From Nocardia albiluteola (GTDB lineage: Bacteria > Actinomycetota > Actinomycetes > Mycobacteriales > Mycobacteriaceae): a stretch of 64,000 nt of DNA. The DNA lies in the NCBI RefSeq assembly GCF_018860155.1, contig NZ_JAHKNI010000011.1, positions 172,656 to 236,655 on the forward strand. Direction: 5' to 3'. Position numbers and translations under genes: made by a program. Numbering within the stretch: position 1 is the first letter of the stretch; each line of letters begins with the position of its first letter. This document shows, in pieces, positions 35,513-42,519 of the stretch. The notes under the pieces were generated by a model, which made no database searches, was not told the origin of the DNA, and saw only the letters and a program-made list of their open reading frames with translations.

Positions 35513-36468
35513 AGCTCCACTCGCTGTCCGCGCCCGGCCGCGATGGCGCGGGTGGCGAGCGCGTGCGCTACGGGGATGTCGGTGATGATCATGCCGCTGG
35601 AGAAGGCGAATACCCGATCGTCCGAGGTACGCCGGCCCGGCGCCCGACCGGCCAGGATGTCGGGAACCACGGCGTCGATGTGCGCGGGGCCGTCTTCTCC
35701 GGCCAATCGCGTTCCGGTGACGCCCAATTGGCCGACGCTGGTGGTCACGGTGTAGTCGGCATCGCGCAGGGCCCCGGCGGCCACGCCCTTGCTGGCCACC
35801 GAGATCAGCAGGCCGCCGGGCGGCAGCCAGCCGGTCTGCACGGGCGGATGCGCGGCCCGGCCCGAGGCCACCACCACGATGTCGGAGGCGGCCACGGCCG
35901 CGGGCACATCCTCGACCAGCTCGATCTCGCGATCCGGGAAGTGTTCATCGAAAGTCTTGCACGACAGGGCGATACCATCCGGATGGGTACCGAACAGCCG
36001 CAGCCGCTCCAGCTCGGGCAGCGCGGTGAGCAGGTACGGGAGGGTGTTCACGCCCTGCACGCCGGTGCCGATCATGAGCGCGGATTTCGCACCCGGTTTC
36101 GCGCAAGCGCGGGCGATCAACGCCGTCGTCGCCGGGGTCCGGGACGCTCCGACGCGCTGGCAATCCATCAGCGCGAAGGGCCGGCCGGTCGAATCGTCGT
36201 ACAAACTGATTGTGGTGTAGTACTTCTCGTTGGTCTGGCTGCCCTGACGATACGAGGTCTTGAAGCCGAGATGCTCGAGGACTCCGTCATAGCCGAGCAT
36301 CGCGTACGACACCGAGTCCCGGGCCTCGTCGGGCAGCGGCATCATCAACTTGGTGGGGCATCGAGACTGGCCTCCGGCCAGGGCCAGATAGCCGTCCTCG
36401 ACGGCGCTGATTACATCGCTGGGCGGTATGCGCAGGTCGGCGAGGTCGCTGCGGGTGAGGATGTGCAT
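35503..36468 (-). CDS. sbnB: Ornithine cyclodeaminase family, SbnB-like dehydrogenase
   Basis: The 321-residue protein has the family's N-terminal MHILTRSDLADLRIPPSDVI, the conserved KTSYRQGSQTNEKYYTTISL and RVGASRTPATTALIA segments, and an NAD site at SALMIGTGVQGVNTLPYLL. SbnB oxidises N-carboxyethyl-glutamate to release 2,3-diaminopropionate and 2-oxoglutarate. The pairing with an SbnA homolog makes this role more likely than ornithine or alanine metabolism. It is the first gene of the leftward operon. A DtxR-like box lies 52 bases upstream, so iron should repress it. Confidence 0.8.
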   Translation of the reverse strand: MHILTRSDLADLRIPPSDVISAVEDGYLALAGGQSRCPTKLMMPLPDEARDSVSYAMLGYDGVLEHLGFKTSYRQGSQTNEKYYTTISLYDDSTGRPFALMDCQRVGASRTPATTALIARACAKPGAKSALMIGTGVQGVNTLPYLLTALPELERLRLFGTHPDGIALSCKTFDEHFPDREIELVEDVPAAVAASDIVVVASGRAAHPPVQTGWLPPGGLLISVASKGVAAGALRDADYTVTTSVGQLGVTGTRLAGEDGPAHIDAVVPDILAGRAPGRRTSDDRVFAFSSGMIITDIPVAHALATRAIAAGRGQRVELWQ

Positions 36469-36519
36469 GAATTCCGGTCCGATCTTGGTGCTCCGAGGGC
36501 GAGACAGAAACGCAAGAGG

Positions 36520-36538
36520 TGAAGTTAGCCTTACCTAA
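36520..36538 (-). promoter_or_regulatory. DtxR/IdeR iron box before the biosynthesis operon
   Basis: TGAAGTTAGCCTTACCTAA matches the 19-bp iron-box palindrome (TTAGGTTAGCCTAACCTAA) at 16 of 19 positions by eye. It is 52 bases before the SbnB-like start. IdeR with Fe2+ would repress here. Confidence 0.75.
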
Positions 36539-36794
36539 ACTATTTCGCAACACCCCCTCAGCCGATCCAGCCTCACCGAGCTGGAATGTCGACCCGCCGA
36601 GCATTCCGGACCCGCGCGTACCACTCCCGACAATCAATCCGGCGGTCGAGTCCAGCGCTCACCATCGTCGAAGAACCTGCGCCACAACATCATCGCGGCC
36701 TCGATACCCGGGCAAGCCATCGCCGTCACGAGCCGCCCACTTCCAGAGATCCCCGGCCTCGGGTTGATTCTTGCGAAGAAGTATGAGCATCTTA

Positions 36795-36813
36795 TTAGGC
36801 AAGGGTCACCTAA
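36795..36813 (+). promoter_or_regulatory. DtxR/IdeR iron box before the uptake operon
   Basis: TTAGGCAAGGGTCACCTAA matches the 19-bp iron-box consensus at 15 of 19 positions, with both outer arms perfect (TTAGG and CCTAA). It lies 62 bases before the receptor lipoprotein start. Confidence 0.75.
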
Positions 36814-36874
36814 GTTGTTGGTACCTGCCATGCTCCGAGCGAGCATGGCGTTTCGAGCACTGAATGAGGGCTTC

Positions 36875-38119
36875 ATGATCAGTTCTGACCAGCACGATCG
36901 GCGTGGCCGCGGATCGGGGCCAGCGGTGCGGCGCCGCCCTTCGCTCCGGCGCACACGCCATTTCTCGCGGGTGATCCTCCTGATGGTGCTGAGCCTGGTC
37001 GCGGTCGCGGCCGGTTGTACCGGCGCCTCGGAGCCCGGCTCGCCGGGCGAACGGAGCGGACCTGCCGTCGAGATCACCGATGTCCTGGGTCGGCACGTCA
37101 CCGTGAAGGCGCCGTCGGCCCGCATTCTGGTCGACGGTTCGCGCCTGCTCTACACGACCTCGCTGCTGGACAAGCAGAATCCGGTCCGGCGGATCGTCGG
37201 CTGGCCGAAAGACCTGCTGGACAACGACCCCGGTACCTACCAGACGTATCTGCGGCAGTTTCCACAGCTCGCCGGCATACCCACTATCGGCGAGCTCTAC
37301 GACGGGTCGTTCTCGGTGGAGCAGGCGATCGCGCTCCGCCCGGATGTGTTCGTAGCCAGTGCCTCCGCGTTCAAGACGGCCCAGGATGCCGGGGTCATCG
37401 ACCGCCTCGGAAAGGTCGGCATTCCAACGGTATTCATCGATTACTTCGTCGACCCGATCAAGAACACCGTGCCCAGCGTCGAGCTCATGGGCGCGTTGCT
37501 GGACCGCAAGGCCGAGGCCGCGAACTTCATCGCGTACTACCGATCGGCCGTGGACGGTGTCCGGTCACGTCTGGACGCCGCGAAGCAACCGGCCACCGCG
37601 ACATTCCTGTGGCGCGCTCCGGGCTACTTCGATTGCTGTTCCTCGTTCGCCCGTTCCAACCTGGCCGCGATCGTGAACTATGCCGGCGGGGAGAATCTGG
37701 CGGACGACCTGCTGCCGGGCCAGCAGGGCAGCATCTCACCCGAGACGGTCCTGTCGCGCAATCCGCAGGTCGTCATCGCCACGGGCGCCAACTGGGCACC
37801 GAACACTCCGGCCAAACCGGGTTCGTTCGTTCCGCTGGGCTATGACCAGTCACCGGCGCGGGCACAGGCTCAACTGCGGGCGATCATCGATCGGCAGGCG
37901 GGTTTTTCCCAGTTGGGAGCGGTGCAGCAGCACCGCACCTACGCGGTCTGGCACCACTTCTACGACTCGCCGTACAACTTCCTGGCCATCCAGTGGTTCG
38001 CGAAGTGGATGCATCCCGACCTGTTCGCCGACGTGGATCCCGATGCGGGTTTGCGGGCACTGCACGAGAAGTTCCTTCCGGTCCCGGTCGGCGGGGCGTT
38101 CTGGGCGGAGCTGTCATGA
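36875..38119 (+). CDS. Siderophore-binding lipoprotein (FecB/BtuF type)
   Basis: The 414-residue protein starts at ATG 36875 behind GAGGG. A basic N-terminus is followed by a lipobox (LVAVAAGC), so it is anchored to the membrane by a lipidated Cys. The mature part has the periplasmic binding fold: VEITDVLGRHVTVKAPSARI early, then AIALRPDVFVASASAFK and GVIDRLGKVGIPTVFIDY, and NPQVVIATGANWAP late. It captures ferric siderophore for the permease encoded next. ATG overlap (ATGA) couples it to the permease gene. A DtxR-like box precedes it. Confidence 0.88.
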   Translation: MISSDQHDRRGRGSGPAVRRRPSLRRTRHFSRVILLMVLSLVAVAAGCTGASEPGSPGERSGPAVEITDVLGRHVTVKAPSARILVDGSRLLYTTSLLDKQNPVRRIVGWPKDLLDNDPGTYQTYLRQFPQLAGIPTIGELYDGSFSVEQAIALRPDVFVASASAFKTAQDAGVIDRLGKVGIPTVFIDYFVDPIKNTVPSVELMGALLDRKAEAANFIAYYRSAVDGVRSRLDAAKQPATATFLWRAPGYFDCCSSFARSNLAAIVNYAGGENLADDLLPGQQGSISPETVLSRNPQVVIATGANWAPNTPAKPGSFVPLGYDQSPARAQAQLRAIIDRQAGFSQLGAVQQHRTYAVWHHFYDSPYNFLAIQWFAKWMHPDLFADVDPDAGLRALHEKFLPVPVGGAFWAELS

Positions 38120-39246
38120 CCACCAGGGACGTGCCGATGACGTCGACGGATGCCGCCGCGTCGCAGGGACCGCATCTCACAGTCTCACCGGCGCTGCGGG
38201 CTGCGCGGACCACACGGGAGTATCGAGGGGTCGTTCGTCGGCGGGGGCTGCTGGTGGCGAGCCTGCTGCTGCTGACGGTGGTGTTGTTCGTCGCGGATGT
38301 GGGGGTCGGCGGGAGCGGGCTGCGCCTGCCCGAGCTGCTGCGGGGGGTGTTCACGCCGTGGAGCGCGCCCGAGATCGTGCGCCAGATCGTGTGGAACATC
38401 CGGATGCCGATGTCCGTCGCGGGGCTGCTGGTCGGCGCCGCGCTCGCGGTCGCGGGCGTGCAGATGCAGACGATCCTGAACAATCCGCTCGCCGAGCCCT
38501 ACACCTTGGGGATCTCGGCGGCGGCCGGGTTCGGCGCCGCGTTGAACGTGGTCCTCGGGGTCACGGTGATCCCGCTGGTCGGGCCGATGCTGAGTATGGC
38601 CGGCACGGCCTGGATCTTCGCGATGATCGCCTGCGCGGTGATCCTGGGTTTCAGCCTAGTCCGCGGCGCGAGCACCGAGACCATGATCCTGCTGGGAATC
38701 GCGATGGTCTTCCTGTTCACCGCCCTGCTGTCGCTGATGCAGTACGTGGCCTCGGACGCGCAACTGCAGCAGGTGGTGTTCTGGACCATGGGCAGTCTCG
38801 GCCGGGCCGACTGGCCGCAGGTCGCGCTGCTCGCGGTGGTCTGCTGCGCGATCACCCCCCTGTTTCGCCGCTCGGCCTGGACACTGACCGCGTTGCGGCT
38901 CGGTGACGACCGGGCGCGGGCACTCGGCGTGTCCGTCGAACGCACCAGAATGTGGGTGCTGCTCGGGGTGTCGGTGCTGGCCGCGACCGCGGTCGCCATC
39001 GCCGGCTCGATCGGGTTCGTGGGACTGGTCGGGCCGCACGCCGCCCGCATGCTGGTCGGTGAGAACCAGCGGCACCTGCTGCCCGCGTCCGCGCTGTGCG
39101 GCGCGATCCTCCTGTGCGGCGCCTCGATCGCCAGCAAACTCCTGGTACCCGGTGTGATCGTCCCGGTGGGCATCATCACCTCGATCGTCGGTGTACCGGT
39201 CTTCCTGCTGCTCATCCTCGCCAAGAGGCGGCAGCTGTGGACGTAG
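38116..39246 (+). CDS. FecCD-family iron-siderophore permease
   Basis: The 376-residue membrane protein has about 10 helices. FecCD signatures are present: RMPMSVAGLLVGAALAVAGV, then QMQTILNNPLAEPYTLGISA, and IGFVGLVGPHAARMLVGENQ near the C-terminus (interaction with the ATPase). A 45-residue cytoplasmic N-terminal tail is longer than usual. The single permease gene implies a homodimer. It overlaps both neighbours, so the three genes form a tight uptake operon. Confidence 0.9.
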   Translation: MTTRDVPMTSTDAAASQGPHLTVSPALRAARTTREYRGVVRRRGLLVASLLLLTVVLFVADVGVGGSGLRLPELLRGVFTPWSAPEIVRQIVWNIRMPMSVAGLLVGAALAVAGVQMQTILNNPLAEPYTLGISAAAGFGAALNVVLGVTVIPLVGPMLSMAGTAWIFAMIACAVILGFSLVRGASTETMILLGIAMVFLFTALLSLMQYVASDAQLQQVVFWTMGSLGRADWPQVALLAVVCCAITPLFRRSAWTLTALRLGDDRARALGVSVERTRMWVLLGVSVLAATAVAIAGSIGFVGLVGPHAARMLVGENQRHLLPASALCGAILLCGASIASKLLVPGVIVPVGIITSIVGVPVFLLLILAKRRQLWT

Positions 39247-40046
39247 AGCTGGCGGTCGAGGGACTCACCTTCGGATACGGCGACACCCCGATCCTGCGGG
39301 AGATCACACTGCCCGTCGTGCGCTCCGGGACGGTGACCGCGCTGGTCGGCCCGAATGCCACGGGCAAGTCGACTCTGCTGCGGTGCATCGCCGGTCTGCA
39401 CCGCGCGACCGGAAGTATCCGCGTCGACGGTGACCGCGCGGTCGATACGCGCCCCGCCGGACGGATGCTGCGCCGGCTCGCCCGGTCGGGGACTGCGCAC
39501 GACCAGATTCTGTACACCCCGCAGGAAACCCCGCCGGCCAGCTCGATCACGGTGTTCGAGGCCGTGCTGCTGGCCCGTCGAGGCCGGCTGAAACCTCGCG
39601 CCGACGCCGCGGTCCTCGATCGGATCGGGCAGGTTCTCACCCAGCTCGACCTCGACGAACTGTCCACCAGACCGATCTCGGATCTGTCGGGCGGACAACG
39701 GCAATTGGTCAGTCTGGCCCAAGCGGTGGTCCGGCAGCCCACGGTGCTACTGCTCGACGAACCGACCAGCAATCTCGACCTGCGCAACCAACTGCAGATT
39801 CTCACGCTCATCCGGCACCTGGCGCGGTCGCAACCCGCCGCGGTCATCATCACCGTGCACGACCTCGCCCTGGCCGCGCGCTTCGCCGATCAGATCGTCG
39901 TACTGCACAAGGGCGCCGTCCACTCGGCGGGCCCGCCGGCGGAGACGATCACCGAAGCGATGCTGCGGGAGGTTTATCAGGTCGAGGCCACCGTGCATCC
40001 GATGCCGGACGGAGCGCTGAATGTGGCTGCCAGGAGCAGCATCTGA
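39237..40046 (+). CDS. ABC transporter ATPase (FecE type)
   Basis: The 269-residue ATPase starts at GTG 39237 inside the permease gene. Walker A is GPNATGKST, the Q-loop is in YTPQETPP, the signature is LSGGQRQ, Walker B is VLLLDEP and the switch His is in VHDLALAARFADQ. It powers ferric-siderophore import. The gene's end lies only a few bases from the broken ferredoxin gene on the other strand, marking a junction. Confidence 0.9.
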   Translation: MDVELAVEGLTFGYGDTPILREITLPVVRSGTVTALVGPNATGKSTLLRCIAGLHRATGSIRVDGDRAVDTRPAGRMLRRLARSGTAHDQILYTPQETPPASSITVFEAVLLARRGRLKPRADAAVLDRIGQVLTQLDLDELSTRPISDLSGGQRQLVSLAQAVVRQPTVLLLDEPTSNLDLRNQLQILTLIRHLARSQPAAVIITVHDLALAARFADQIVVLHKGAVHSAGPPAETITEAMLREVYQVEATVHPMPDGALNVAARSSI

Positions 40047-40113
40047 CGCCGGGCGCCAGCGCCTCACAGATCCCATGACCGGCGCATTTGTCGTGGTCGA
40101 CAGCAACTTTCAT
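40047..40113 (-). pseudogene. Ferredoxin N-terminal fragment
   Basis: ATG 40113 overlaps the SDR stop (ATGA). It opens a frame reading MKVAVDHDKCAGHGICEALA, then P, the start of a P450-partner ferredoxin with C-x5-C spacing as in the intact gene at 56684. After about 21 codons the sequence becomes unrelated (GVRCCSWQPHS), and it is by then inside the ABC ATPase gene. The third cluster Cys-Pro motif is missing. The operon's ferredoxin has thus been cut off at the siderophore locus border. Confidence 0.75.
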
Positions 40114-40940
40114 GAGGTGCGACCCTTCGCGATCCGGCGGTCGTAGGCGGCACGACCGGCATTGCTGGTGAGGAATACCCGGTCCAGGCCCACCTGCCGG
40201 CTCAGCCATCGAGCCAGCGGCCGGGGCAGATGCATCCAGGCCGCTGACGCGCCCGACAGCCGCCTGGGCACCACCGCGGATCGCTTGCCCTTACGCAGCA
40301 CCTTGACCACGGTGTCCGCAATCCGCTGCGGTGGAACGGGATCCATCCCCCGGCCCGGTTGCAGCCCGTCGATCAGCTCGGTCGCGGCGAAGGACGGCAG
40401 GACGGTCGACACCCGCACGTCACTGTCACAGAGTTCGGCGTCGAGCGCTTCCCCGAATCCGACGACGCCGAACTTGGTGCCGCTGTACACGGCCATCCCG
40501 GCGGCGGGGATGCGGCCCGCCACCGAGGCGATGTTGACGATGCGCCCGCCACCGCGAGTCACCATGCCACGCGCGATAATTCGGGAGCACTCGATGACCC
40601 CGAGCAGATTGATCTCGACCGAACGCCGGATCACCCGCGGGTCCTGTTCGAGCAGCGAACCCACCGGCATGATGCCGGCGTTGTTGACCCACACGTCGAT
40701 CGGCCCGATCTGCTCCTCGACGAGGGCTCGGAAACCGGCGATCGAATACGGGTCGGTGACATCGAGATATCCGCCCAGTACACCGAGTTGCCCTGCGGTC
40801 GTGGCGAGTTCGTCGGCATCGATGTCCCCGATGGCGACCCTGGCACCCGCATCGCGCAACGCGGCCGCCGTCGCGCGGCCGATACCCCGGGCGCCGCCGG
40901 TGACTACGGCGACGCGCCCCGTCAGATCCATGCCCTTCAC
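40110..40940 (-). CDS. Short-chain dehydrogenase/reductase
   Basis: The 276-residue classical SDR has TGxxxGIG as VVTGGARGIGRATAAAL, the acidic cofactor residue in GDIDADEL (Asp, hence NAD preferred), NNAG in VWVNNAGIMPVGS, Ser in NIASVAGRIP and the catalytic YSGTK. GTG 40940 has AGGAA upstream. A C-terminal hydrophobic/basic tail (HLPRPLARWLSRQVGL) may bind membranes. It follows the aldehyde dehydrogenase gene and probably oxidises an alcohol made by the P450 fusion protein. Confidence 0.85.
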   Translation of the reverse strand: MKGMDLTGRVAVVTGGARGIGRATAAALRDAGARVAIGDIDADELATTAGQLGVLGGYLDVTDPYSIAGFRALVEEQIGPIDVWVNNAGIMPVGSLLEQDPRVIRRSVEINLLGVIECSRIIARGMVTRGGGRIVNIASVAGRIPAAGMAVYSGTKFGVVGFGEALDAELCDSDVRVSTVLPSFAATELIDGLQPGRGMDPVPPQRIADTVVKVLRKGKRSAVVPRRLSGASAAWMHLPRPLARWLSRQVGLDRVFLTSNAGRAAYDRRIAKGRTS

Positions 40941-40950
40941 TGGAAAATTC

Positions 40951-42519
40951 CTATCGGATTCGCTGGGAGATTCGCAGGCGCAGTTCGGTGACTCGCCGCA
41001 GCGCGGTGAGCGCGAGCCCGCGCATGCGATCGGGATACGGGGTGGGAAAGCGTTGCGCGGTGATGGTCTGCGGTTCGGTGTAACGCACGATCCCGTCGCG
41101 GCCGTGGCGCCGCCCGAGTCCGCTCTGCCGCATTCCGCCCATCGGGGCGTGCAGCGACGCGATCGCCGAGAGATACCCGTCGTTCACCATCACCGCGCCG
41201 GCGACGATCTGTGCCGCAATGGCCCTGCCGCGACCCAGATCTCGGGTCCACACGCTGGCCGACAGTCCATAGCTGCCCTCGTTGGCCAGGCGCACGGCCT
41301 CGTCGTCGGAGACCACCGGATACACCGAAACCACCGGTCCGAAGGTTTCCTCGCCGTGAACCGACATGGCGGGTGTGACGCCGGTGAGCACCGTCGGCTC
41401 GAAGAACAGCGGCCCGAGGTCGGGGCGGGCATTGCCGCCGGTGACGACCTTCGCCCCCTTCTCGACGGCGTCGACGATATGACGGCTGGTCGCGACGAGC
41501 TGGCGCTGCGAGGTCAGCGAGCCCATGTCGACCGCGAGGTCGTATTCCGCGCCGAGCCGGAGCTTCGCGACCTTATCGGCGAGTGCATCCAGAAAGCGCT
41601 GATACACACTGTGGTGCACATAGATTCGCTCGATGCCGATGCACATCTGGCCCGCGCTCGAGAAGCACGCCTGCACGGCCCCGGTGGCCGCGGCGTCGAG
41701 ATCCGCGTCGGCACGCACGATCATCGGATTCTTGCCGCCGAGTTCCAGTGACACCCCGATCAATCGGTCCGCACACTGCCGTGCAATGGTTCGGCCGGTC
41801 TCGGTGGAACCGGTGAAGCACAGGTAGTCCACCGCGTCGACCACCGCCTGCCCGATGCGCCTGCCGGGTCCGGCCACCACCTGCCAGACGGCCTCGGGAA
41901 TTCCCGCCCGGACCGCGAGATAGCGAGCCAGCAACAGGGTCCAGGGGGTCTGCGAATCGGCCTTGGACAGCACGGCATTACCGGCGATCAGCGCTGGAAT
42001 CACGTCGCCGACAGCAAGAAACAGCGGGTAGTTCCACGGTGCGATCACCCCGACCAGCCCCTTGGGGCGGTACCCGACCTCCGCCCGGACCGGCCAGCCC
42101 AGGCTGCGCACCTTCCGCTCGGCCAGATAGCGGCGCGATGTGGCCCCGTAATGCTGAGCCACCGACACCACGCCCTGCACCTCGATCGCGGCGTGGATCC
42201 GGGCCTTTCCCGTCTCCCACTGCATCAGGTCGCACAGTTGATCGTGGTGGTCGAGCAGCAATCGGGCGTACCGCAGGACAATTCGCTCGCGCTCCCGGAT
42301 CGGACGGGCCGCCCAGTCCCGCTGTGCGTTTCGACCGGCCTGCGCGGCGGTGTCGATCGCGGCGCCGTCCGATTGCGGTACCCACGGCAGCTCGGAACCG
42401 GTGAAAGGCGAGGCAGCGGAGCGTGTTTCGGCGGACTTGGGCAGTTGATCGCGCAACTGCTCGATCAGCAGTCGATCGATCCGGGGCGGCAGACTCGATT
42501 CGGTCACGGCGGGCCCCAC
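40951..42519 (-). CDS. NAD(P)-dependent aldehyde dehydrogenase
   Basis: The 522-residue protein has the ALDH core: GVIAPWNYPLFLAVGDVIPA, the cofactor loop FTGSTETGRTIA, the general base Glu in SLELGGKNPMIV and the nucleophile Cys in FSSAGQMCIGIERI. C-terminal MVNDGYLSAIASLHAPMGG and GMRQSGLGRRHG fit the succinate-semialdehyde/long-chain ALDH group. It starts at GTG 42519 right at the stop of the P450 fusion gene, or at a GTG four codons in. It would convert the aldehyde arising from oxidation to an acid. Confidence 0.88.
   Translation of the reverse strand: MGPAVTESSLPPRIDRLLIEQLRDQLPKSAETRSAASPFTGSELPWVPQSDGAAIDTAAQAGRNAQRDWAARPIRERERIVLRYARLLLDHHDQLCDLMQWETGKARIHAAIEVQGVVSVAQHYGATSRRYLAERKVRSLGWPVRAEVGYRPKGLVGVIAPWNYPLFLAVGDVIPALIAGNAVLSKADSQTPWTLLLARYLAVRAGIPEAVWQVVAGPGRRIGQAVVDAVDYLCFTGSTETGRTIARQCADRLIGVSLELGGKNPMIVRADADLDAAATGAVQACFSSAGQMCIGIERIYVHHSVYQRFLDALADKVAKLRLGAEYDLAVDMGSLTSQRQLVATSRHIVDAVEKGAKVVTGGNARPDLGPLFFEPTVLTGVTPAMSVHGEETFGPVVSVYPVVSDDEAVRLANEGSYGLSASVWTRDLGRGRAIAAQIVAGAVMVNDGYLSAIASLHAPMGGMRQSGLGRRHGRDGIVRYTEPQTITAQRFPTPYPDRMRGLALTALRRVTELRLRISQRIR

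Larger units (their letters stand above)
36469..36874. promoter_or_regulatory. Divergent iron-regulated promoter region
   Basis: This region separates the siderophore biosynthesis operon (leftward) from the uptake operon (rightward). It carries two DtxR/IdeR-like boxes, one near each end. Two upstream ATGs (36830, 36845) in frame with the receptor gene are less likely starts because the ribosome binding site is before 36875. No other gene is seen. Confidence 0.65.
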
